A DNA stretch of 64,000 bases from Papaver somniferum (taxonomy: Eukaryota; Streptophyta; Magnoliopsida; Ranunculales; Papaveraceae): positions 86,570,149-86,634,148 of the forward strand of contig NC_039361.1 of NCBI RefSeq assembly GCF_003573695.1, read 5' to 3'. Made by a program: the position numbers and the translations under genes. Positions 47,055-58,169 of this stretch are shown here, piece by piece (the first letter of the stretch is position 1; each line of letters starts with the position of its first letter). Below the pieces are notes generated by a model, which was not told where the DNA came from, did not search any database, and saw nothing but the letters and a program-made list of their open reading frames with translations.

Positions 47055-47214
47055 TTCGAAGGTTTGTAAGAGACTTTGACGGTGAAGAGACGGACCGTGG
47101 CATCAACATGGCTTTCGCAGTCCAAGGATACTGAAATCAATGATTAGAGAACCCCGTTTATTAAAGAAATTAACAGTTCGCTTTCCCAAGGAAAGGTTAG
47201 TCTCAAAACCGTAC
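47055..47214 (+). other. Truncated end of the Tat internal region; no integrase
   Basis: Only 160 bases separate the second RNase H from the 3' LTR. A Tat element normally has a full integrase and a long untranslated region here. AAGGAAAGG at about 47189-47197 is the only purine run, so the normal polypurine tract also seems lost or moved. Confidence 0.6.
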
Positions 47215-47489
47215 TGTTGATGGTGGTTTGTAGCTTAGGGTTAAAATGGTAAAACCTTAGTCAAACAGTGACGTCACACTTGAGTAATATGTCGCTACTA
47301 GCACATTTATTGAACCGTTCAACATGTCTGCGTAAAATTACCGGGGTACCTTTTTTACGTATATGCCATGCTCCACGGCAGAGCCATCGGTACTGACTGG
47401 AATCATCTCTACACATGCCATCCACGCATGCTAGCCAAACGTGCCAATGGCATGCTATGCCAGCCCCATCTACGTGCCAAAGGCATGCC

Positions 47490-48100
47490 GACCATGCCAG
47501 CCGCACCACCGTTCCAATGGAATACCATGTCAGCCACATCTCCGCGCCAAGGCATGCCAACCATGCCAGCCACATCTCCACGCCAAGGCATGCTAACCAT
47601 GCCAGCCGCACCACAGTGCCAACGACATACCATGCCATCCACATCTCCGCGCCAAGGCATGCCAACCATGCTAGCCACACCACAGTGCCAATGGAATACC
47701 ATGCCAGCCACATCTCCGCGCCAAGGCATGCCATCCGCACCAGGGTGCCAATGGCATACCATGCCAGCCACATCTCCACGCCAAGGAATTCCAACCATGC
47801 CAGCCGCATCACAGTGCCAATGGCATACCATGCCAGCCACATCTCCGCTCCAAGGCATGCCAACCATGCCAGCCGCACCACAGTGCCAATGGAAAACCAT
47901 GCCAGCCACATCTCCGCGCCAAGGCATGCCAACCATGCCAGCCGCACCACAGTGCCAATGGCATACCATGCCAGCCACATCTCCACGCCAATGGAATACC
48001 ATGCCAGCCACATCTCCGCGCCAAGGCATGCCAACCATGCCAGCCGCACCACAATGCGAATGTCATACCATGCCAGCCACATCTCCGCGCCAGAGCCATG
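47490..48100 (+). repeat. 69-base tandem repeat in the Tat LTR
   Basis: About nine copies of a two-part unit: CCACATCTCCGCGCCAAGG + CATGCCAACCATG, then CAGCCGCACCACAGTGCCAA + TGGCATACCATG. Some units lack one half. Long frames in several phases on both strands (47261-48082 minus, 47368-48501, 47415-48134, 47409-48038 minus) follow from the repeat length being a multiple of three and are not genes. Confidence 0.85.
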
Positions 48101-48104
48101 CCGA

Positions 48105-49560
48105 CCCTACCACATGCCTCTGGCTGCCAAATGAAGGGTTGCAACAATCAACGGATACTCTTCCATCTGTGATACAGATCTCAGCCGTCCAAGTTCTCCA
48201 CATAACGCATGGCAACTTCCGGCCCAAGGCCAAACATCACGGTTTTGCCAAAACCCTAATTTTAGCCGCTCCTAAAACATGCCAAAGTCATGCGGCCCTA
48301 CCACCATGCCGTTGGATGCCAAACAAAGGGTTGCAACAATCAACGGCTACCCTTCTATATGAGATGCAGATCTCAGCCGTCCAAGTTCGCCACATAACGC
48401 ATGGAAACTTCCGGCCCAAGGCCAAACATCACGGTTTTACCAAAACCCTAATTTTGGCCGCGCCTAAAACATGCCAAAGCCATGCGGCCCTACCACCATG
48501 AAGCTGGCTGCTAAACGAAGGGTTGCAACAATCAACGGCTACCCTTCCATCTGAAATGCAGATCCCAGCTGTCCAAGTTCACCACATAACGTAAGGCAAC
48601 TTCCGGCCCAAGGCCAAACATCACGGTTTATGCCAAAACCCTAATTTTGGTCGCGCCTAAAACATGCCAAAGCCATGCGAACTTACCACCATGCCGCTGG
48701 CTGGCAAACGAAGGGTTCAACGGCTACCCTTCCATCTGAGATGCAGATCTCAGCCATCCAAGTTCTCTACATAACGCATGGAAACTTCCAGCCCAAGGAC
48801 AAACATCACGGTTTTGCCAAAACCCTAATTTTGGCCACGCCGAAAACATGCCAAAGCCATGCGGCCCTAACACCATGCCGCTGTCTGCCAAACGGAGGGT
48901 TGCAACAATCAACGACCACCCTTCCATCTGAGATGCAGATCTCAGCCGTACAAGTTCGCCACCTAACGCATGGCAACTTCCGGCCCAAGGCCAAACATCA
49001 CGGTTTATGCCAAAACCCTAATTTTTGCCGCGCCTAAAACATGCCATAGCCATGCCGTCCCTACCAGATGCCACTGGATACCAAACGAAGGGTTACAATA
49101 ATCAACGGCCGCCCTTCCTCTTGAGATGTAAATCTCAGCCGTACAAACTTGCCATCAAACTCATAGCCACTTTTGGCCCAATGCCAAGCACTAATTTTGG
49201 CCGCACCTAAACTATGCCAAAACCCTAGACTCGGCCGCGCCTAAACAACGCTAAAATCCTAGCTCGGCCGCGCCTAAACCATGCCACTGGCTGCAAACGA
49301 AGGGTTGCAACGATCAACAACCACCCTTCCTCCTGAGATACGAATCTCAGCCATACAAACTTGCCACCAAACGATTTATGACAATCTCTTGGCGACGGTG
49401 CCAATTCTTGGCCATGACGCCAAACCCTAATTTGGCCGTGCCAAGAGCATGCAAGCGCTGCAACCATGCCACTGGTTGCCAAATGAAGGGTTGCAACAAT
49501 CTACGGCTACCCTTCCTCCTGAGATATAGATCTCATTCGTACAAACCTGCCACCAAACGA
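48105..49560 (+). repeat. About 190-base tandem repeat in the Tat LTR
   Basis: Eight copies with GGGTTGCAACAATCAACGG as landmark at 48137, 48328, 48521, 48714 (shortened), 48897, 49090, 49301 and 49489. Each contains ATCTGAGATGCAGATCTCAG, a 20-base near-palindrome, and ends with CCAAAACCCTAATTTTGGCC. Copies degrade toward the right. The frame 48675-49037 is a by-product. Confidence 0.85.
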
Positions 49561-50389
49561 CTCGTGGCAATGTCTTGACTGCGATGCTAACTCTTGGTCA
49601 CGGCACCAACTTGGCTGCGATGCTAACTCTCTGGTCACGACACCAACATGGATACGATGCCTATTATTTGGTCACGGCACCAACTTGGATACAAACTCCA
49701 AATCCTTTGGCCATGCCACACGTAGAAACATGCTACACGTTTTCCACGAAAACACTCGAGACATCAAAACATGTCACAAACTGGGGGATGCTCATCAGGG
49801 TATTGGTCTGGCGGTTTACAGCGTGCGCCATACACTACGCCCGTTACAGGAAAGTGTCATAAGGGTGAGGTGGTTAGTAAATACAAGAATTAATGGTGAA
49901 CGTTTCCTTCATTATGGAAACATCAGTTCCAGGCGTTACCCGTTACCGTTTTCTTCCATTTACTCAACCGTTTCCACTTCTTACGAGACCAGGGTACGTT
50001 TCGTTGCGACTTGTATAAATAGGTCTCACCTATTTCCACCAAAAACAAGTTTTGTACAGGAGAATACAACACTCAGAAATCACTTGTTAGCTTTCCCATC
50101 TGTTAGATTTCCGTTTTCTGATACAAGTCGTCAAACAACTACTCTTCCCGAATCGACTATTCTGGTCTCAACACTCTCTTCGCTTCCCTCCCTAGACCAA
50201 CCCTTCTCCTTCACTTTGTGACCGAAGCAAGTCTGGAACGGCCATTAATTGGTTTAGGCCATATTTGTACAGATTGATCTCTCGAATCAAAATACTCCCT
50301 TGCAGTACATTATTTAGGGTTTAGACTCGTTTCTCACCCACGCACTCGAAATTACCAAAATTAAAAGAAACTGTTTTTACTCACAAACA

Positions 50390-50591
50390 ATTGGTGACCA
50401 CAGTGGGAGATCAGTCTCTCGGTTGCAATATCAACTTCTAGATTTCAATTTCGTCTTTTAATTCCAAACTCGATATGGTAGAACTTAGATCCGGGTCAGC
50501 AACGAACCCTGAGAATACTAGCGCGGAAACCGTCCTCGTTGCTAACGCTCCTCCCAGCATCATTAACACGCTGCCTACTAATCCCAGCAGC
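50390..50591 (+). mobile_element. Start of a second Tat internal region, truncated
   Basis: Primer site and gag start (TCAGTCTCTCGGTTGCAA, as at 43757) then breaks at about 50591 into Copia gag. The junction AATTCCGACGGTTTGAATGC reads well as either the last Tat bases or the Copia codons NSDGLNA. Confidence 0.7.
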
Positions 50592-51259
50592 ACAATTCCG
50601 ACGGTTTGAATGCCATCATACATGACATTAACCCAAATCTTCAGCACCATGTGCCTAATTGCACTAGGTCTAAAGATGCTTGGGATATCTTAGAAACCGT
50701 ATTTGAAGGTAACTCCAGTGAAAAGGAAGCTAGGCTTCAAAACCTTAATTCCGATTGGGAGAACCTTCGTATGGCAGATGAAGATATATTTGATGAGTTT
50801 AATCACAGAGTGTCTGAAATTGTTAATGCATCTTTTGCATTGGGTAAGACTATTCCTAAAAAGGACATTGTGATGAAAATTCTCAGATCGCTGCCATCTA
50901 GATACGAGTCTAAGAAGCATGCCATCGTTGAAGGAGATAACCTTGATAATCTTTCCAGAAATACATTGGTTGGAAGCTAAATATCTTTGATCATGAGAAT
51001 ACATCCAAAATCGAAAAGGATGTTGCCTTTAAAGCACAAAAGAACACTAAATTACTTGATAAAAGTAAAAATGTTTATGTGTTGAGGAGAGAGACTGTCT
51101 GAGGATCGGTCTGAGTTGAGGAGAGAGACTGTCTGAGGATCGGGAGATAACTCGGCGAAATTTTTCATTCTTCAGCGTTCATTAATTCAGGTGTTGATTC
51201 TTTATTCTCTTGTTTTCTGATTCTCCATGATTAGTAGCATTTAATTAGGTGGTTTCCCA

Positions 51260-52463
51260 ATGGATTCTGGTCGTAAAACCACTCCAATTAATAATATCAT
51301 GGTGAAAAATTAGGGTTCTCAGTTCAAAAAAATGTTCCATCAATAAATTACCTGATGATTTATTTGAAGAAGCTTTAAATCCTTGGAAGTTTTCACTTAT
51401 TGGAAGATTAAATTTACAAAATACAAAGTTTATCGATGCTTCTATGATTCTCAAGCAGCAATGGAAACTTATTGGGGACTGTAAACTCATTCCGTTATGT
51501 AAAGGTTTTTTCACCATCAAATTAGATAATGAAACTGATCGAAGTTATATAAAAGCTGGGCAATGGGAGGTCAATTATCAAATTCTCAGAGTTAGAAACT
51601 GGGTATCAAACTTTCGTCCTGCAAATGTCAGAAGTTCTAAAGCTCAAGTATGGATTCGATTCCCAGGTTTAGGACTTGAGTTCTGGAAAGAAAATTTTTT
51701 ATTTGAAATCCGTAAGGAAATTGGAACTCCAATCAAGATTGATGTAGCTACTACAAAATGTGAAATTGGGTACTATGCTAATGTATTGGTTGAGGTGGAT
51801 TTTGCTCAATCAATACCTAGCAAAATCTGGATTAATACAAAATATGAAGGTTTCTTCCAGGAAGTATTGATTCATGATTGTCCAAAGTTTTGTACCACCT
51901 GCAAAATAGTTGGTCACTTAATTACTGAGTGTTATGTGGAAAGGAATAAAAAAAAAACTCATGCTCCTTCTTTCAGAGTAGTTTCATACAAAAACAAACC
52001 AGCTGATGTTCCTTTTGACATATGTGATCCAGCTGCCAGAGAGGAAGACTCACTAGTAAATTCAATTGATACAACAACAATTATTAGTTCATCAGCAGAA
52101 ATTGGTTCTCCTAAGACTGGCAAGTTTAATTCTCTGGTAGAACAGTCAGAAGAAGAGTCAGTTATTATGGAAGTACCAAATTTTTTGGAAGTAGCAGAAC
52201 AGAATTCAGTGCAGAACAGTGTTATCAAATTTGTTAATGGAAGTAATGGAGAGGTGACAGAAGAAGCTATTCCAGTTACATCTTGGGCAAAAACAGTAGA
52301 AAAAGAAATGGTAATTGATAATGCATCAGGAAAGAATAATTCAGCAAGTACTTCTATTGCCAAAACTCCAGAGCAGCCAAAGGTTAGTAAAATAGTCCCA
52401 GTTAAGTACAATTTTAGGAAAAATCCTGGAAAAGGGGTTAAAAACCCCCAATCTAATCAATGA
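51260..52463 (+). pseudogene. LINE ORF1 (DUF4283 / zinc knuckle RNA-binding protein)
   Basis: Likely start ATG 51260 (MDSGRKTTPINNIM), then a TAG at 51311 and a one-base shift; from about 51340 the frame is open to TGA 52463. It reads LPDDLFEEALNPWKFSLIG, MILKQQWKLIGDCKLIPL, FTIKLDNETDRSYI, WIRFPGLGLEFWKENFL (a DUF4283-type RNA-binding fold, roughly residues 30-180) and then the CCHC zinc knuckle CTTCKIVGHLITEC (about 51892-51933). The C-terminal third is acidic and low complexity. In plant L1 elements ORF1 protein coats the LINE RNA. ORF2 overlaps its stop by four bases. Confidence 0.85.
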
Positions 52464-55400
52464 AAATAATATATTGGAATTTAAGGGGCCTTAGAAGACC
52501 AAGGGACCAAGACAAATTAAGGTATTATGTAAAACAATTTAATCCTGCACTAGTATGGATAGCTGAACCAAAAGTTTTTTTGTAATGCTTCATTTTGCAA
52601 AAAGTTAAATCTGCCAGGTATGGAAAGTATGGTAATTCACAATTATACTTCTTCAAATTCAAAAGGAAACATATGGTTATTCTGGAATAAGAATATTTCA
52701 ACTCCTCAAGTTATTTCTATGTCAAGTCAAATGATCACTGTTAGTGTGGGAGAAGTCCTGGTCTCTGGAGTTCATGTTCATGTTGGAATTACTCAAAGAA
52801 GATTTCTTTGGTCTAAAATGGAAATAATTAGTGACTTGCAGAAGCCATGGATTATCTTAGGTGACTTTAATGTTGTAACCTCTATTGCATAGAAAGTAGG
52901 TGGTAGAGCTCCTAATAAAACCGCTTTATTGGATTTCACAAATTGCTTGAATAATTGTGAGCTTATACAAGCTCCTAAGACAGGTTTGGAATTCTCTTGG
53001 TCTAATTGTAAGCATGGAAAAAAGAGAATTTTGTGTAATCTAGATAGAGTGGTGTTTAATCAGAAATGGGTCCAAATTTATGGTGATTGGGGATATAAAG
53101 TAGGATTAAGAATGGTCTCAGATCATGCTTCTTTGTTAGGGGGTTGTGTAAGCATTCCAAAACCAAAAATTGCACCTAAAAAGTTTCAAAAAATGTGGAT
53201 ACAGCATCCGGAGTTCCTTCAAGTAGTTAAAGACAGTTGGATGAATGAAGTTCAGGGTGATCCAGCTTTTGTATTCATAAGGAAAATGAAGAATCTTAAA
53301 CAAACATTAAATGACTGGAACTGGAATGTATTTGGAAATGTTAATGTCAAGATACAAGAAGCTGAAGCTAAAGTTAAAACTGCAATGCAAAATTCAAATG
53401 ATGACCCTTGTGATGAAGATGCTCTAAAATCACTAGTGGAAGATCAAAATGAATTATCAAGCAGAGAAGTTCAACATAATACTTTATTGAGGAAGAAATC
53501 AAGGATTAAATGGGTCAAGGAAGGTTCAGCCAATACAAACTTCTTTCACATTAATATGAAGATAAGGCAATCCATCAATCAAATAAGTGAATTAGAAGAT
53601 GTAAATGGCAATATCATTACTGATCAAAAAAAAAATCATCTGAACTTGTTAACTTCTTTGAAAAAAGATTTCAGTTCAAGGAAGTGAACATAGTGGAGAA
53701 ACTACTTGTTGTAATTCCTCAGTTAATAACTGCTGAAGATCAACATATGCTTGACTCTACTCCTACAGCTGAAGAAATAAAAGAAACAACTTTTTCAATA
53801 GATTCAGACAACTCACCTGGTCCAGATGGCTACTCTGGAATCTTTTATAAAAATTGTTGGGATATCATCCAAAATGATTTTGTGGCTGCAATTCAATTTT
53901 GCTGGAACAGAAAATTTATACCAAAGGGTTTGAACTCCAGTTTTCTTGTTCTTCTGCCAAAATGTCAAGGTGCAAAAACTGCTGCTCAATTCAGGCCCAT
54001 TGGGTTAAGCAATGTCAGTTTCAAGATTATTACCAAGCTAATTACTTCAAGGATGAGTAAATTAATTGGAAAGCTTGTATATTCTCAACAAACTACTTAC
54101 ATCAAAGGAAGAAACATACAAGAACAAGTTTTATTAGCATCTGAAATGATAAATGAAATGAAGAAAAAAAGAAGAGGGGGAAATGTATGACTGAAATTAG
54201 ATATTTCACAGGCGTATGATGCAGTCAGCTGGGAGTTCCTTGTTAAAGTGTTACTTAAATATGGCTTTCCTTCTTCTTGGTGTCGATGGATACTAACTAT
54301 TCTCAATTCTTCAAGAATTTCTGTAATGGTAAATGGTGGACCATATGGATTTTTTACAGTTGGAAGGGGCTTAAGGAAAGGTGATCCATTATCACCTTTA
54401 TTATTCATTCTAATGGAAGATGTGCTGAGCAGAAATATTTCACAGTTGGTTCATGAAGAAAAAATCATTCCTATGGTAGTCAAAAAAGGTATTCATCCAA
54501 CCCACCTATTCTTTGCTGATGATGTATTTATATGTTTGAATGGAGCTAAAAAAGAGTCTGCAAAATCTTATGGAACTGCTTTATCAATACCAATCTAGTT
54601 CAGGGCAATGCATTAATAGGGTAAAAAGTAAGTGTTTCATTGATGGAGTAAGCAATGCACAAAAGCAGATAATTAGTGGAAGATTAAATATGGATGTAGC
54701 TAAATTTCCTGATAAATATCTTGGAGTAATGCTTTCTCCAGGTAGAGTTACAATATCCATGGTATGGCCTATTGTAGAAATGCTTCAAGAAAAATTAGTT
54801 GTGTCGAAGGGTAAAATGCTATCTTTTCAAGACAGGTTGGTTTTAATCAATTCAGTACTGAGTAGTGTACCTCTATACGACATGGCAATTTACAAGTGGC
54901 CTGCTTCAGTAACTAAGATATGTGAAAGAATCATCAGGAATTTCTTATGGTCTGGGGATGGAGATGTCAGAAAATTCAAGACATTGTCACGGAGAAAAGT
55001 GTGCACCTCATTCAGTGAAGGTGGCTTAGGCATAAGGAGATTGGAAACAATAAATAAGGCATTTCTAATGAAAATGATGTGGAGAATTTTAAACTCAAAA
55101 GAGGAATGGGATATGTTCTTTATTGCAAAATATACAGACAAAAATGGCCAATGGAATATAAATTGGAAGCAATCATCTGTTTGTCCTGGATTAAAATGGG
55201 CTTGGTCTACACTGCAAGATGAAGAAAGATGGTGCATTGGAGATGGCTCAAGAATATCAGTATGGTTTGATACCTGGTTAGGTGACAAGCCTCTCATAAA
55301 TGACATTGGTTTTAACAATTTTTTTAAAAGCAATATTGACATGAAGGTCAATAAATTACTTGATGGAAAAAACTGGAGCATTCCTGATGAACTGGTACAT

Positions 55401-56536
55401 TATTTTAACTCATTTACTCTTCCTGATGTTAGTGGTGGATTAGATACTATGGTATGGAGTGGTGATTTAAAAGGAAAATTTTCAACATCTGCTGCTGTGG
55501 AAAGAATAAGGTCAATAGAACCTAAAGTTAACTGCCCTGCTTACATATGGAAACCATTTCTACATCCAGACATTGCAAGCAATATTTGGAAGCTTCAACA
55601 CCAAATTTATGTGGATGATAAAGTGATAATGGAAAATGGCTTTGAAATAGTCTCAAGATGTTTCATATGCAATGCAGAGAAAGACTGTATGGAACACACA
55701 TTGTGGAAATGTGAGTTTAGTTTGAATGCATGGGCTTGGATCTGTTCAATTTTTGAATTGAGAATCCTCAAACTTTTAATGATGCCTGCAAATTAGCTCA
55801 CCACAAGAGTCCATTAATTAAGGAAGTATGGATGACTGCTGCTTGTACAATCATGAAGGAACTGTGGTTTCAAAAGAACAAGAAGCTCTTTGAAGAAAAA
55901 TCTCCTCAGTTCAATGACTTTAAAAGAAAAATATGGCAATCTGTGTATGAGGGTGGTTTCAGGATGAAAGGCACAAAATGGGGGCAGAGTTATGATCAAC
56001 ATATTATTGATCTCTTCCAACTGGGTGTTTCAGTTACATCAGAGAATGCTATTGTAAATCTTCGGATAAAAATTGTGTTATTTTGCTGTGATGGATCCTC
56101 ATTTGGTAATCCATGTGCAGCTGGTCTTGGTATTATTGCCAGAAATTCTTCATGTGAAGTTATTGGAACAATGTCAGGGGGAGTAGGAATTGCAACAAAT
56201 TATATAGAAGAAATTCTTGCTGTGATCTGTGCACTTGAATGGGTCTTTTTGCTGAAAGCTCAAAAGATAATAATCAGATTAGACTCAAAAATTATGGTTA
56301 ATGAATTCTGCAATGACTGCATTCCTTGGATGTTCAGAGCAAGATGGCTAAATGCAAAGCAAAACCTGGAGTGCATCATATTTCAAAACTGTTTTCGTGA
56401 AATTAACTTTTCTGCAGATGATCTAGCTAAAAGAGGAGAAGGCCTGAAAGATGGTGAAAGAATAGTCCATAATGGAAGGCCTACTTTCTTAAAAAGAATT
56501 GAAATGCCCAATATTGCCCATTATAGGATTTGCTAG
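52460..56536 (+). pseudogene. LINE ORF2 (endonuclease, reverse transcriptase, RNase H)
   Basis: ATG 52460 overlaps the ORF1 stop (ATGA). The endonuclease starts MKIIYWNLRGLRRPR and has WIILGDFNVVTS (about 52848). RT follows: SPGPDGYSGIFYKNCWD, FRPIGLSNVSFKIITKLI, QTTYIKGRNIQEQ, the LDISQAYDAVSWEFL block, GLRKGDPLSPLLF and the catalytic FFADDVFICL (about 54510). After the thumb and CHC-type zinc region (CFICNAEKDCMEHTLWKC) there is an RNase H (FCCDGSSFGNPCAAGLGI, EILAVICALEW, RLDSKIMV) to TAG 56536. Defects: shift at the T run near 52580, TAG 52890, shift at the A run near 53630, TGA 54188, shift near 54545 and shift near 55780. It nicks target DNA and copies the LINE RNA there. Confidence 0.88.
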
Positions 56537-57803
56537 TCTATTCAATTGTTTGCATCTTTTGAATTTCATTCTGTAAGCTTTATGATGTAACAAACATTTT
56601 GTAATTTGGCTTCCCATTTTAATAGAAATATATGTGATTAAGCAAAAAAAAAAAGTGTTTATGTCTTTGAGGTTGATCAGTCTGAGGATGATTTTTCAGA
56701 TGAAGATCTTGACAAATCATTCTCCTTTATCACAAGATAGTTTAGGGATCTCCTATTGAAGAGAAGTAAACGGTTTTCAAGAGACAAACCTAGGTTATCA
56801 GATAAACCTCAGAATCGCGTTCCTCCTAAAAACAGGGATGCTAAAGAGGATATGCCACAGTGCTTTAAGTGTAAAGGTTTTGGTCATTTTGCAAACGAGT
56901 GCCCAAATAGTAGAAAATACATTGGGAACAAAGGTCTTACTGTAACACTTGATGAGATGTCTGAGATCTATATTCTGATGAAGATAGGAAATCAAGTGTC
57001 GGTCTTCTATGTGAAAACATTGATTTTGATAATCGTAGCAATACATATATCAACCTTGATGGTTTCGGTGAAGAAGATAATCCAATAAAGCTGGAAGAAT
57101 CAATTTACCCATCCTTTGGAAACTCTGTTTGTAATGTTTCAGGATCTACTATATGTCTAGCTGCTTTCACACCACAGATGCCTGAATACTATCCAAGATT
57201 GACGTGCTCGTTTTGTTCTCAGAAGGGTTATGAACTATCAAGATGTTACAAGTACAAACATCAAGTGAGGCACGCCAACAAATTTCAACGAAGAGAAAAT
57301 CGATTGGCAAGGAAGCTTAAACTTTCCCAGAAGACTGTTGAGGTATGTAGGATTTTATCTTCGTCTAAGAAGTTGGTTTCCAAAGACAAAAAAGACCATT
57401 AGAGAAGAAGGTATGGTCAAATCGCTTTGATAGACAGAAGTTAGAGGATTCCTCTCAAGAGGAAAATGGTGGACAAATTGTCGTTCACCACAGCATAAAT
57501 TAATTGTGTTGTTTGGTAAATCTTGTACCATGTGCCTGATCAAAAGAGATAAGATTGTGTACCTCTCAGGCTTTAGGAAAGTTTTTTTCTTGGGTTTGTT
57601 TTTTCTGTCTACCAAATAAAGGGTTATTATCGACAATTATACTCTTTATAGGGTTTAGAGTTGGACGTCCACGAACATGTTTAAAGGTTGCGAACCCTAC
57701 ATTCCTTTTTCCTCTCTGATATCCTTTATATCTTTAGACTGCTTGATGGAATTGTGAATTCCACTCACAAAAACCAGTTGTTTATAATTGTTCTCTAAGC
57801 ATC

Positions 57804-58169
57804 ATGTCTTTGGATGGAAAAGATGTCAACATGATTGTTAAGCCATCAATCAAGGAAAAAGTGAAATCTCCAGTAACTTCGTCCTTGAAAAGAAAGAGGA
57901 GGAATACAAGAGAGCCAAGGGCTGTCCCTTCTAACTCTCAGAAGTTTTCTGATGTTCATGATGAGTTGAAGGAAGTAAGAAAGGAGATTCGTGAAATAAA
58001 GGCTTGCGTTTTAAGATCTTAGGAAATTCAGAAAGCCCTGGTTCGACATCATCAGCCAAGACGGTTTTTTGATATTAACTCCTATCTCCACGAACCTTAT
58101 TTTCCAATGGTTGTTGACGACAAGGAGTTCGGGAATGATAGAGAATTTATCAAAGATATTGTTTCCTAG
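57804..58169 (+). pseudogene. Small ORF downstream of gag, copy 3 (unknown function)
   Basis: ATG 57804 in the context AAGCATCATG, 121 codons to TAG 58167-58169 with one internal TAG (58020-58022). Segments: KDVNMIVKPSI, SSLKRKRRNTREPRAVP, SQKFSDVHDELKEVRKEIRE, EIQKALVRHH, RRFFDINSYLHEPYF, VDDKEFGNDREFIKDIVS. Basic N-terminal third, charged helical middle (possible coiled coil), acidic tail. The second copy is 32276-32633 on the other strand, with the same order of segments and the same upstream sequence (CCTACATTCCTTTTTCC near 57696). The internal TAG sits where the other copy has CAT. About 300 non-coding bases (57504-57803) separate it from gag and are also conserved. Not a recognised family. 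Confidence 0.65.

Larger units (their letters stand above)
47215..50389 (+). mobile_element. Tat 3' LTR, 3.2 kb, with satellite-like arrays
   Basis: TGTTGATGGTGG to CTCACAAACA. The first 200 and last 700 bases match the 5' LTR; the middle carries two arrays. The TATA box TTGTATAAATAGG is at 50011. The LTR is followed by a primer site (TGGTGACCACAGTGGGAG, 50392) and about 200 bases of Tat internal sequence, so it also acted as the 5' LTR of another copy. Confidence 0.85.
51081..56654 (+). mobile_element. Nearly full-length L1-type LINE, 5.57 kb
   Basis: Flanked by TGTTTATGT at 51072-51080 and 56656-56664 within the Copia gag, with an 11-A tail (56644-56654). The leader starts with a 32-34-base direct repeat (GAGGAGAGAGACTGTCTGAG at 51084 and 51118). 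Two ORFs with RNase H follow. All features agree with target-primed reverse transcription of a nearly complete transcript. Confidence 0.92.
50592..57503 (+). pseudogene. Gag of Copia element 3, split by a LINE
   Basis: The 5' end is lost. The first part (50592-51080) reads DGLNAIIHDINPNLQHHVPN, KDAWDILETVFEGN, FDEFNHRVSEIVNASFALGK and SRYESKKHAIVEGDN, then a shift near 50980. After the LINE it resumes at 56656 with FEVDQSEDDFSDEDLDKS, KRSKRFSRDKPRLSDKPQNR, the zinc knuckle CFKCKGFGHFANEC (56862-56903) and the second zinc motif CSFCSQKGYELSRC (about 57208-57249), and ends GGQIVVHHSIN, TAA at 57501-57503. A frameshift at the A run near 57390 interrupts it. It ends at the same place as the two minus-strand Gags and, like them, has no pol behind it. 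Confidence 0.8.

Noticed and set aside
47261..48501. Four overlapping long open frames (up to 377 codons) on both strands
   Set aside because: They follow from the 69-base repeat, a multiple of three lacking stops in several phases. The peptides are pure repeats of the DNA unit.
48105..49560. Regular repeat with conserved landmarks as a CRISPR array
   Set aside because: The whole 190-base unit is repeated, there are no unique spacers, and the context is a plant LTR.
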